From: Pararge aegeria
Lineage: Eukaryota > Arthropoda > Insecta > Lepidoptera > Nymphalidae
Assembly (NCBI RefSeq): GCF_905163445.1
Contig: NC_053184.1
Span: 5,084,001 to 5,148,000, forward strand
Direction: 5' to 3'
Length of the DNA stretch: 64,000 bases
Both the position numbers and the translations under genes were made by a program. Positions 12,001-22,600 of the stretch are shown here, in pieces (position 1 is the first letter of the stretch; every line of letters begins with the position of its first letter). Below the pieces are notes generated by a model. It was not told where the DNA came from. It made no database searches and saw only the letters and a list, made by a program, of their open reading frames with translations.

Positions 12001-12433
12001 CATTCATATAGGGATAAGGAAAGGTGCACATAAATTTCTCATGTGGCTCATTAGGCGCCTCCATTTCAAAGATCTTTTCGAGCTCCCATCGTTCCTGTAC
12101 ATTCTTCTCAATTTCTTGAAGGTATTCAACCTTAAATGTCCCTTTGCGATCTAGGTTTGCCTGCGTTCATTTAAAACACGGTTTCAGCGATAAAAAAAAA
12201 ATATTTAAAATTATTTATAAAAGGGTTATTCTACCGATAGTTGACTGAAAATATTATATCCTATAGCAAATAATAGTATTCTAATTTTGTAAAGATTATT
12301 TTTGAAATAATGACGAACAAGAGCAATAATTGAGGAATGAAATATTTTAACATTTTGCGACCTAAATAACCTAAAAATTTGCACTAGATCCTTTACAATA
12401 CGTCCGAAAAAGTAATAATTGATTTCTTACCAT
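1..12433 (-). CDS. LARS1: cytosolic leucyl-tRNA synthetase (partial, 3' end off the left edge)
   Basis: Charges tRNA-Leu with leucine in the cytosol and proofreads the product. Coding exons, 5' to 3' on the minus strand: 12433-12431 (only the ATG), 12160-11957, 11445-11257, 10495-10313, 9371-9127, 7875-6977, 6134-5876, 3539-3175, 1686-1418 and 147-1. All junctions are GT-AG and in phase; the exons before the last sum to 872 codons. Visible motifs: class I signature HLGH at residues 58-61, the CP1 editing-domain motif TLRPETMYGQTN at about 288-299, the editing motif VPSDSPDD with its Asp near 390, CSRTYGLGTKLPWDQQW at the return to the catalytic core, and KMSKS at 712-716. The anticodon-binding region follows. 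About 920 residues are present; animal cytosolic LARS is near 1,170, so roughly 250 C-terminal residues lie outside the window. Introns carry SINE, Helitron and LINE copies. Identification is very secure; the ATG-only first coding exon is inferred from its donor ATG/GTAAGA. Confidence 0.96.
250..435 (+). repeat. SINE-3 (tRNA-derived) fragment
   Basis: Same family as the copies at 56571, 18504, 7940 and 63255: a tRNA-like head with GCAGTGGGC-type A box and a TTCGATTCCCAACACTGG B box, followed by the AAAATGTTTGTGTGATGA body. The 3' part is replaced at about 436 by a SINE-2 copy. Lies in the last LARS1 intron seen here. Confidence 0.7.
436..668 (+). repeat. SINE-2 (tRNA-derived) copy
   Basis: The head reads GTGATAGCCCAGTGATTACG (A-box-like). 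The shared body follows: TTATGTGCGTTTTAGCAATT, CACTTGCTTCAACGGTGAAG, GTGAGGAAACCTGCATGCC. The 3' end is truncated before the ATGATG tail. At least nine relatives occur in the window. Confidence 0.75.
930..1187 (-). repeat. SINE-1 (tRNA-derived) copy
   Basis: Reverse copy. The left end is the 3' tail (TTGTATTCCACTACAATTTAGCC in opposite sense). The right end is the degenerate tRNA-like head with B box near 1130-1145 and A box near 1165-1180, ending GGAGGTCGTC. An internal stretch is deleted or diverged. Confidence 0.7.
2725..3067. repeat. SINE-2 flanked by ~58-bp direct repeats that contain Helitron 3' ends
   Basis: A reverse SINE-2 (about 2789-3006, tail CATCATCATCATATCAACC) lies between two near-identical blocks, 2725-2788 and 3008-3067. 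Each block runs CAGGATCTTTAAAAACAAA, then CGCGGACGAAAT with a short hairpin, then CAGCTAG, then ATGTT.TATATT. The left block has an extra 6 bases (GACAAA). CAGCTAG after a CGCG-stem hairpin is a Helitron 3' terminus. Confidence 0.7.
3640..3935 (-). repeat. degenerate 3' end of the LINE found at 21477-24125
   Basis: Shares the order AACTCAGCAGTTGCTCTTTT, AAGCGGAGCCG, GCTTCC, CTTTAAACTT and TATAAAAGC.TATACTCA.TCCCACAAA with the larger element, but is heavily diverged. In LARS1 intron 7, beside exon 3539-3175. Confidence 0.7.
4010..4330 (+). repeat. non-LTR retrotransposon C-terminal remnant
   Basis: From about 4050 one frame reads FYNKLPIDIFEMSLKKFK and then KRKLIEKSYYSLKDYVIDK, the typical C-terminal tail of Jockey/CR1-type reverse transcriptase ORFs, followed by a 3'UTR-like stretch. 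A reverse-strand relative lies at 55440-55700. Confidence 0.7.
4506..4900 (+). repeat. unclassified dispersed repeat, copy 1 of an inverted pair
   Basis: Matches the reverse complement of about 8645-9075 in ordered blocks: TTGAAGG.TGC, ATATTTCATAAGG.ATCACCCTG, TGACAACCCTATT.AAGATAAAAGACCGATAC, TGTTAGG.CTGTATCTGATTTCTTTC, TTTTCATTTACACGTT. The two copies face each other across LARS1 exon 7875-6977. No protein is visible in either. Confidence 0.65.
4916..5176 (-). mobile_element. short non-autonomous Helitron
   Basis: On the minus strand it starts TCTATATATATAAAAG (5176 down) and ends with a CCCGGCGAAGCGGG hairpin followed by CGCTAG (4916). Flanks are A on the 5' side and T on the 3' side, the Helitron insertion rule. 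At 261 bp it has no coding capacity. A truncated relative lies at 55300-55440. Confidence 0.8.
5636..5826 (+). repeat. SINE-2 copy, 5' truncated
   Basis: Body blocks TTTTTCTGAGTTATGTGAG, ACTTGCTTCAACGGTGAAGG, CGTGAGGAAACCTGCATGCC and GCGTGGTGGACTACGGCC are intact; the tRNA-like head is absent. Ends about 50 bp from LARS1 exon 6134-5876. Confidence 0.75.
6328..6706 (-). repeat. SINE-1 copy with internal tandem duplication
   Basis: Reverse copy with a clear tail (TTAGCCCTTGACTGCAATCT in opposite sense) and a tRNA-like end near 6650-6706. The block CTTTGC..GTGGT.ACTA...CC...GCCTCCCACAA occurs twice in a row (about 6492-6548 and 6550-6602); other copies have it once. Confidence 0.75.
7940..8157 (-). 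repeat. SINE-3 copy
   Basis: Reverse copy. The tail ACAATACACAAATCGCCATC and the block TTATGGGTACTAAGATGGCTGA are at the left. The degenerate B-box region (CCAGTTTCGGGGTCG) and A box are at the right. Lies in LARS1 intron 5, close to exon 7875-6977. Confidence 0.75.
8436..8494. repeat. perfect 25-bp hairpin
   Basis: Arms 8436-8460 and 8470-8494 are perfect reverse complements (arm core ATCATAACGTAACAATTTA) separated by a 9-base loop TTACAGGGA. In LARS1 intron 5. Confidence 0.85.
8645..9075 (-). repeat. unclassified dispersed repeat, copy 2 of an inverted pair
   Basis: Reverse-orientation relative of 4506-4900 (see there). It runs to within about 50 bp of LARS1 exon 9371-9127. Confidence 0.65.
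10951..11226 (-). repeat. SINE-1 copy
   Basis: Reverse copy: TTAGCCCTTGACTGCAATCT, GTAAGTGATGA, GCGGGCTAACCTGTTAGGG and the tRNA-like end finishing GGGAGGTCGAC. In LARS1 intron 3, ending about 30 bp before exon 11445-11257. Confidence 0.75.
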
Positions 12434-13699
12434 TTCTTTACGCGTAAATCCACTTACGATAAATAAATATTAATTAAAAGTTTCAAACTTTAAATACATA
12501 ACTTTAATTCTTTCACACATTGACACGTCTCTAAATCTCTACTAAAATTTACAAAATTTACTCGCGCCGCCGAAAATGTCAAAATTCATAATCTTGGAAA
12601 GTTGGAAACCTTGTATCGTCCGTTCAACTTAACTTGAAGCGTGTGTGATGGTTAGCATTGTTTTTTTCTCCTCTCTGTATCCTTATTGTTGAAACGATTC
12701 CTATTTTTGCGTTTTTTTTGCATAATATTAATTACTGTAAAATCCAAGCCCACAATGCTGCCGATTCTATTTCATACTATCCTTATTAAACTAATTTCCA
12801 AACGAAATTGGCATGATGATAAAAGGTCGTTCTTCTGTGCTAACAATAATGGTTGTTCTCTGTATAGATCAATGTGAAAACCATGAATCTACTTTTATAT
12901 GCTAGCCACAGGACACGTATGGACAAATGTCGAAATAATAAATATACCCAACATGTAGCGGCGACCGGTGACGTGGCTTCCTATACATTTATTCATATAG
13001 TGTCTAGTTAATTAGGGTCAACCCAATTTATGCCCAACGTGACTCCACGAAACAATTCGTACCTATCTGAATTAAAATATTAATTCAACTTAAATGAAGC
13101 ATGTAAAAGTAAGCTTTTTGTGGTGATTTTTTAAGTGGGTTATTATTTATCAAAAATCTGGTCACTCATTCACAATTTCACACTTCTAACGTTACGAAAG
13201 CAAAACATTAAAATTTTTGACAACGTGTTGCCAACTCTTTATTATTGCGTTGACGTTTCTGTTACCTCATCTACCCGTGATTCTTCTTTTATTTTTTGCT
13301 CATAATATACTTCAACGCAAGGCCCCTTTATTTTATAACTATACAAATATAATTATTATCAGTAGTTACTACCTTTCAAAACGCTAATAATGGCTAATTT
13401 TGAAACGAAAAAGTGAGGAAACTGCTGAACTGACCTTCTACCCAGTACCTACATCATAATTAATAACTTTGCATTCGACGGCAAACGAGGAAAAATATTG
13501 TCTTTGGCAGGATAAGTAGGGCAACATTCAGGATTTATGTATCAAGAAATTGGCGCCATTCGTAGCGTTGGCTGTCATTGTCATTTTTACCGGAAATTAG
13601 TTCGCCACCCCTTTTGGAAGACGCGCTAAGTCGCGATTGCCGGCTATTTTATTTGTAACAAATTGTTAGTTAGTGTTATTTGTTCAAATAAAAGTGAAA
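12434..13699. promoter_or_regulatory. shared divergent promoter region of LARS1 and Rrp1
   Basis: About 1.27 kb between the LARS1 start codon (minus strand) and the Rrp1 start codon (plus strand), containing both 5'UTRs and presumably both promoters. No clear TATA box was assigned. Two short GC-richer patches, at about 12555-12580 and 13555-13640, are the likeliest promoter cores (inference). No coding potential or recognised repeat was seen. Confidence 0.55.
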
Positions 13700-16600
13700 A
13701 TGGCGCCACGTACAGCGAAAGCTAAGGTATTTATAATGATATCATTCAAATAAACGGTAGGTATGTGTTGAGTTGGATAATCTAACAAACTGGTTTTCGC
13801 TATCGACAAGTATTGCTTGTAAATGCTTATTTTGTCAGTTAATTTTAATACAAAATGGACTGTAAGTTTTCCCCAAATGCGTCTTAATTTAGTGGCAGTT
13901 TTTTTTAATCCTAATATCGTGCATGGTTTTTGCTTTTATGAGCGTAAAAACCGCGTGCTTTTTCGACCACGATATTTGTAAAATGGAATCTTTGTTTTCT
14001 ACATCTTAAACGAAATGGTTGTTAATTTTCAAATCATCATTTCTTTAGAAATGGGTAACTAACTTCAAATTCTCAGGTTTACCATTAATTATGTTGCTAA
14101 TTTACAAAGCATCACATCTGGATTATTGGAATTCAGAGCAAAATTAACCTTATGTGAATTCTGAAATCATTGAATCGAAATTCGATTGAGTTATTAATAG
14201 AGCAGCATTAATCAATAACATCAGTTGTTGCCATGTTGAGTTTTCATAATACTGTAGATGATAATAATTATGAAAGTTTAGGCCAAGTACTAGATTCAGA
14301 TACAGGTTCACAGTAATTTAACTTTCTTTTGTAATGGTAATATGTGTGAGATATTTTTGTAACATTTGGATGGAGTTGGACATATTTTGTATCCATAAAA
14401 AATGTTTTGTATGTCTCATCACAGCCTTGAACAAACAACTATACCTAGAAAGCTGTGATTTGGTCATTAATAATTTATCAACAGTATATAAACATTAAAA
14501 AATGAATGTATTTCATATAATATTCATATTGCATATGAAATGTTATGGGGATGTTAGGTATATGAAAACTATGGCTTTCTATTTACAATTATAAAAGAGC
14601 GGTTCCCATCTTTTTTCAATAACCAAATGGGTAAAAAAATTATACAGGAAAAATTGTTATTATTTAGTCTAAACAAGATACAAATTCTAAATTTTATCAT
14701 AAAAAAAACATATACTTAAAATTTTGAAATAACTGAACAGGAATTTTAAGTTTATTTTAAATATCAAAATGTAATTCTTGAAAATAAACCTCTTATTTCC
14801 GCAGTAACCTATGTTTATGAATTATTATAAAAAAAGTATCCATTTTGCTACTGCTAGCATTCTCAATTGGCTTTCACCAAGTGTTGTCTGGAAGAATTTT
14901 TATAGATTTTTATGATTTACAGATTTGTGTGTGTTGCATAAAACTAAGAAAAGTAATTTATATTGTATTTTCAAATCTCAATGTTTGCTTTCCATAAGCC
15001 AAAAGTTAACATTGAAACAATGAATTGTGTGTAACACTATGCATACCAATTTAAGGGTTTATCTTTAAGTAAAAAATTCACTACATTCTAAAGTCAGCAC
15101 AATATTTTTTTACTAAACTGTTAATATTGAAAGTTTCTTGCATTGTTTTTTCCTAGAGAATTGATGTTTATGTGTAATGTTAGGATCACACTGAAATTGC
15201 CATGGTTGTAACAATATTTATTTTTATGGAAAGTATCTGAGCATTATTCTGTGCTTTTGTTATGGGTTTTATAATCGGTATTACCTTAAAGTTTAGATTA
15301 AATAATACAGTAAAAACATACTTTTCACTATTTATTTTGCCCATATACATTCTTATGCAATATTAATGTTTTTTTTGTGTTATATTATGTATTCCACAGA
15401 AACAGATTCAAACATTTATTAGGCTTTCCTTAAGAAATACTAGGTTTGATAGAATAAACCATACTGGACCAGAAGATGAGTATGAATTTGAAGTCAAGTG
15501 AAATTCAAATAATTATATCTAATGTAAAGCAAAAATAGGCTCTTAATAAGCAGATATCATACATTTTTAACGCAGGTTTAAGGGAAAATTGAAATCATAC
15601 TACTAACTCTTCACTGGGCCAAAACTATAACATTAGTTTAAAGCTAGTGATTAATATCTTTGATGAAAAAGTTACATGCCTGTTTGGCTTGTAAATTTTT
15701 TAGGAAAAATTTTCGACATTTAGGGGATCATGGCATGGCTGGTAGCAAGTGAAAGAAAAGTATTAACAGAATTTGTCAACTTTATCTAGTCCATTTTTTC
15801 TTACGGGTCTTGTTTCTAAAAATGAAAATATAAAAAAATCTGTCTTAATTTTTCTGATATGTTGTATATGTTTTACTATAAAAAGTGTTAACATTATCAA
15901 AAACATAATAATACAAGTAAGAAATATATTGTGTAGGGTGGTCAAATACTTGGTGCTTTAGGCAGGATCATGTTAACAAATTATTATTACATAGATATAG
16001 GAAATACTTTCATTTAAATAAAAATTATCATCTTCTGCACCTTTTTTCATTACAGAAAACAGCTGATGTAAAAGTATCCGAAAGTGATGCACCCAAAAAG
16101 GGCAGAGGCAAAGCTAAAACCATACCTGAGCCAGAACAGGACACAGAATCAGTCGATGAGAAGATTGTGGTCACAGAGAAGAAAAACAAACGGGGAAAAA
16201 ATATTGTCAATTACAATGAAGATAAAGATGAAATTCCAGCTACTAAGAAAGGCAGAAAGAAGAATGTTGACCCGGTTGCAAATGATGAACTGGTTGCAGA
16301 TGAAGTTATATCTCTAAATGGTGACTCTACTGAGGATGGTACCGCATCTCCGGCTGATGAGGTAGACGAAACCGAATCTAACGGCCATTCCGAAGAAAAG
16401 GCTCCTACAAAGGGTCGTAAGAAGGCAACTAAAAAGGAACCAGCAGAAAAGTCTAAAGAGTCTGGTAGAGGAAGAAAAAATGCTAAACAAGAAGTAGAGA
16501 CAGCTGATAAAGAGGAGGCAGTCGATGAAAAACCGAAAGGCAGAGGCAGGGGGCGAAAACCTCAAGCAAAGCCAGAACCAGAGAGTGAGGAAAATCCTGA

Positions 16601-19600
16601 AGAAGAAGAAACTATTGTTTCAACTGCACCCAAAAGTAGAAAAAAGGCTCCAACAAAATCAGCACCTGAGAAAGAAGAAGAAAACGACAGCGAAGACTTA
16701 GCAGAAATCAAGGATGAGGAAGAAGAAAAACCTGAAGAGCCAAAAAAGAAAGGCCGTAAAAATCCACCAAAGAAAATTGTGCCTAAAGAGGTGCTAGAAG
16801 AAGAAGATGATGAAGATATGAAAGAGGAAGCCCCTGCAAACAAAAAAAGGAAAGGTGTTAAGAAAGAAGAGAAGGGAAAAGGTATAAAACTATTTCATTG
16901 TTATTGTTTTGACATATTGAGTGAGTCTAAAACTAGTAAATGTGTTCGATCAATGTTGTTCAAAAAGCAGTATTAAAATTTGAATTGTTTTTAGATGAGT
17001 CAAAAGAAGAAGAGGACGACGACGAAGATAGTCTTCCTGAAGCAAAACCTGTTAAAGGCAAGCGAGGACAAAAGAAGGCAGCAGACAAGTCTGCAAACAC
17101 AGAGGAAGTGCAAGACACAGGCGAACCTACAACGAAACGTCGGCGAAAGGCCGACGAGAAGGGTAACTAGTTCTGTTAAATTCAAATAATTTCATTTCAA
17201 TGACTTTGACAATTGTTTCGTATTAATATGATTGTGTTTCTTTATTATTATGAATAAAAAGTTTCCAAAATATTGCTGGTTTAGTTATTTATATTATTTA
17301 CCTCTTAATGAATTGTCTTATTGGGTTTATGTAATGCTTTATACACTTATTAACTTTTGAGTACTCTAGAGTTATACTAACAAGGTTCAAGTGATATAAT
17401 ATTTTAAATTGTATACATAATTAATTGCCTGAAATTTTTAACTTTCATGAATTCTTAACAATCTTTCTTAATTACAATATGGACTAGACAAACTAAACAT
17501 AATATATAGAAAGATTAAAAATAATCAAAATATTAAATATATTGCAGTTAATAGAAATTATTTGTAAAAAATGCCTAGAATTAGATCAATGTATTTTTAT
17601 AAATTATGAAGTGTGGGGCCATATTATATCCTGTATTAAAGTGTAATGCATGGTACAACAAACATACATAAAAGCCTATCGCTGGAAAAATATCTATTAA
17701 GTATAAATAAAAATAAATTTATTTGGCTTTAAAAAAATGCAATGCTTAGATAAATGATCATTTCATATCAATAAAAAATTGCTGGCTTATATACCAAAGA
17801 AAAAACAAATTCAATTTAATTTTAATACTAACATTTTGCTAATGAAATGATCGAAATAGGAAAACTAGTTACAAACATAAAAGGTATAACCCTATTTCTT
17901 TTCAGTCGCCGAAGATAGTAAAAAGAAAGTATCAAAAAGTGTTACAGACTATGAATCTATGGATTTCAAAAATAACTCTAAAAATTCACAAGATAAAGAA
18001 TGGAATTTAAAAATTTCTTGTTGGAACGTGGACGGAATCAGGGCGTGGATGGGAAAGGGTGGATTGGATTTCCTGGAATATGAAAAGCCGAATATACTGT
18101 GCTTGCAAGAGACGAAATGTTCGCAAGACAAGTTGCCCGACGAAGTGAAGAACGTACCAGGGTACCATGCTTATTGGTTGGCCAGCGATAAAGATGGCTA
18201 CGCGGGTGTAAGCATCTACACGACAAAACTAGCCATGAATGTACAATATGGATTACAAAACGAAGAACTTGACACCGAAGGTCGAATCATCACAGCAGAA
18301 TACGAACAATTCTATCTTATATGCACGTATGTGCCAAATGCGGGCCGTAAACTGGTAACACTTGATAAGAGACTGAAATGGAATGAAGAATTTCGGAAAT
18401 ATGTAAAAGAGCTAGACAAAAAGAAACCTGTTATAATATGCGGAGATATGAACGTGGCACATAAAGAAATTGGTAGGTATCGTTTATACTTAATAGCAAT
18501 TATTGGCAGCGGATTGGGGCAGTGTGCAGTGACCCTGCTTTCGGAATCCATTCTAAGGCTGTCGGTTCGATTCCCACAACTTGGAAATGTTAGTGTAATG
18601 AACATGAATATTTCTCGGCGTCTGGTTTTTTATCAGTATATTATAATTATTCATGAGTATCTATCAGTTATCTTAGTACCCATAACACAAGCTTCGCTTA
18701 CTTTGGGGCTAGATGGCGATGTGTGAATTGTCATAAAATATTTATTTGTTCTACTTATATTATAAACGTAAAAGTTTGTGAGGATGTATGTATTTTTGTT
18801 ACTCCTCGAAAAGTACCGAACGGATTAACTAAAATTTCGAATAGAGATAGTTTGTACCCTGTATTTTCCCCTGAAAGATCTGGTTCCCGCGCAATTTGTA
18901 AAAACTGAATTTCAATGAGCTTAAGCTAGGTATAGTTTGCCGTATCAAACTTTCTAAAAATTAGATCGCGTCCGTAATTACAATTTAATAAAAAAAAGTG
19001 TATAGACTTATTCACCGCGGAGTTCAGCTACTAAATAATATATATATTTTTTTTCACTATAACTAGATGGAAGATGATCTAGGCCTAAGATGGGAAGCGC
19101 TTACCTTAATGCCTTAATTCATTGTAAACTCAACATCTGATGATAACAAGGATGTGGGAGCGAAACGTGCATAGCCAGTACAGTGCCGAGGATCTCTTTG
19201 GTGTGGAATAAAGATTAAAGAAATTATAAATTACACCGTCCAGATTCTCCTGCTTTTCGTGTAGTATAGCAAATTAAGCTTAATTTTCATTGTATATCAT
19301 GGAATTCCGCAAAGTAACACCTGCCTTCATCTAAATATTTGTACATGTAATTGATTGATGATGTATAAGTTTGAGAAACAACAAAACGGATTACAGCCTT
19401 CTTTAAAATATGTGTATCAAAATCAATGGATGACTTTATCAAGTCCATATTTTTAGGGTACCGTTACCAAAATTATATAAACAAATTGATATTTCTTTAT
19501 CAGTTTGCCTACACCGATGACTAATTAAATCTATCGATTCGGAATGTATAGATGGATGAATGGATGGATACATTGAATATATTGTTTGTTCAACTTGATT

Positions 19601-22600
19601 GAATAAAGAAAAAAACAAAATAAAGAAATCAAAATGTTTTCAAGTTCATTTGTAGGTCCATATAAGTTTTTTTCAAAGTACTTGGTTTTTTAATTTTATA
19701 TTACAAAAAAAATTTGCAAGACTCAAATTCTGACATATGTGTGTATTACACTGAAAATAAATTAGTAATACTGTTCATTGTTTTGAAATCAGTCAAATAA
19801 TTAGTATAACAAACATTGTTTAAAAATTCCCTTTCCGAGGTATCTTCTAGGGCAGACTAGCACTTGTCGGTTATTTTGTAATGAAGTATCTCTTGTTTTA
19901 TAAACGATTGAAAATCTTATAGTTATGCTAGATGAATGGGAAGATCCACGTATTCAATGCGTCATCTTCTGTTCACGACCTTGGCTAACACTACCGTGTC
20001 CGATTAAGAATTCATTTTCCTGATACATATTGTATCCACAGCTATTTTCGACAATGTTGCGGCCTCAGTTATTCTCACTAATTACCTGATATTATCGTTA
20101 GACTGAATCGGTACTAGTATAAATACCAAAGTAATTTTCTTTGTCTGCTGCTTTTTCTTCTAAACCACAGAACAGATTTCGATAAAATTTGGGATGGAGA
20201 AATTGTTTAATTTTACATTGATTGAATGATACCCGCCGCAAGTAAGAGTTTGAAATGATTAACTGGAGCTTGATAATCATCATATCAACCCATTACCGAT
20301 CCACAATAGGGCACGGGTCTCCTCCCACAATGACAAGGGGTTAATGCGGATTGGTGGACGCCACATACCTTTGAGTTAATACCAGTACCATAATGTTCTG
20401 TATGGAGTTTTCCATACAGAACATTATGGAGAACTCTCGAGCATGCCTCACGATGTTTATCTTCAGCTTGAAGCAAGTAATATTTTAATTACTTAAAACG
20501 TACATACTGGGCCACTGGGGTAGGACGTCGACTTTTCTTTTGGTGGACCTACCTTGCCTATTTGATACCTGGTATTGAATTAGTTTTGTTTGAGTTCAGT
20601 CTGATTATTACTTCAATAATGAATATTAAGAATGCGGAAATGACTTAAAATTTTATAGTTTCATTCCTTTAGGTACCAGAAGGAAATATAGAATGTATAA
20701 ATTTTTAATGGCTGCGATTGCCGGAGAGATGCGGATCCTAATCGTGTCGGTTCCGAAAGTTTAATATGCTATTTAAATTTATAATACGAGCTTAAAAGCT
20801 GCATGCTTTTTGTAAAACCTACTAGTTTATACATATGGATTTACAAAATCAAATAGAAACCTATTTTAAAACTAAAAACAGTATAGTTAGTGTCCTAGAG
20901 CGCGCGAGCCCCAAGCCTTTTTATCTCACGGCAGCGCCCTAAAGCTTAAGGCACGAACACGACAAAAAGCTTGCACAAAAAACAATCACACAAACGTTAA
21001 ATATTGCAGACTTGACAAATCCGAAAACCAACAAAAAGAATGCCGGTTTTACTGAAGAGGAACGGACCGGTATGAGTGAGCTGCTTGGAGATGGTTTCGT
21101 AGACACCTACCGCCATTTCTACCCGGACAAAACTGGAGCTTACACATTCTGGTCAAATATGTCCAACAGCCGAGCGAAAAATGTGGGATGGTGAGATCTA
21201 TTTCTATAGTTATTGCAAAATGGCTGCCGTTTTGAGGTGAAATCTGTTTTTTATTAGTGCGAAAAATTTCGAAAGGCGGATCTATACAGAAGAATCTCAA
21301 AATTTGCTCTTTTTCAACATCAGCATTTTGAATTTTTACAATCACTATTCTGTCTTACGAGAAATGAAAGCGTTGCGGTGTTTCCAGCATCTTGGGCCGC
21401 GAAGTCCAACGATCCATCGAGCTATACCTTGCCGTAGAGAGCAGTGGCGTGCACAAGGTTTTTGACTAGTGTATGTCTAATTCAAATTCAAAATTCATTT
21501 ATTTCAAGTAGGCCTAATATAAGCACTTTTGAAACGTCAAGTCTGTCTGTTCGTAGTGATTCTACCACCGGTTCGGAAGGCAGATTCTACCGAGAAGAAG
21601 CCGGCAAGAAACTCAGCAGTTGCTCTTTTCCAACATCAACAATTTACATTTTGTATTTTAACATTCATTTTTCTATCTTGTGAGAGCTGAAAGCGGAGCC
21701 GGATGCTTCCAAGCAACCTTGTCATTAAAAAAATTCATCAATTGTATAGTAACCTCGCTCTAATAAATGTGTTTTAACAAATTCTTTAAACTTGTGCATT
21801 GGCAGGTCCAAAATCACCTTAGGAATCATATTATAAAAGCGTATACTCAATCCCACAAATGATCCCTGTACCTTACGCAGACGATATGCAGATGACACTA
21901 ATTTATGACCATTTCTTGTAAGTCGACTGTTTATGTCCACTTTTTGTGTATAAAGACTAATATGTTGTCTTACAAATACTATATTGTTATAAATATATTG
22001 TGAAGCTACAGTAAGTATGCCTATTTCTTTAAACTTCTCACGGAGGGATTCGCGTGATTTAAGTTTATATATTGACCGTACAGCTCTTTTCTGCAATATA
22101 AATATAGTTTCGATATCAGCTGCTTTACCCCATAACAAGATTCCATAGGACATAACACTATGAAAGTACGCAAAATAAACTAGCCTAGCTATTTCAACGT
22201 CAGTAATCTGTCTAATTTTTCTGACTGCGTAGGCAGCCGAGCTTAGTTTACCCGCTAGTGAATCTATATGGGCACCCCACTGTAGCTTATTATCCAAGGT
22301 CACGCCCAGAAAAACTGTGGAAGTCTCTATTTTTAGTGATTCACCATTTATCATTATATTTTTATCAATTTTCTTTACATTTGGTAAGATAAATTCGACA
22401 CACTTTGTTTTTTTTGCATTTAAAAGTAAGTTGTTAACTGTAAACCAGTGCGACACATGCGACATAACACGGTTTACTTCGTCAGAGTTATCTTTACTCC
22501 TATCAGTCTTAAAAATTAGAGATGTATCATCTGCAAACAATACAATGTCGCATGTTCCACTGACATGGTACGGTAGATCATTTATATACACTAAAAATAG

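Noticed and set aside
16314..16843. Long open frames on the minus strand opposite Rrp1 exon 2
   Set aside because: They are antisense shadows of the Lys/Glu-rich coding exon (Ser/Phe/Leu-rich translation) with no splice or homology support.
18473..18726. Read-through of Rrp1 exon 4 as a real C-terminus
   Set aside because: The extension is a SINE-3. The GT donor at 18473 and the next exon at 21010 restore the conserved endonuclease sequence in phase.
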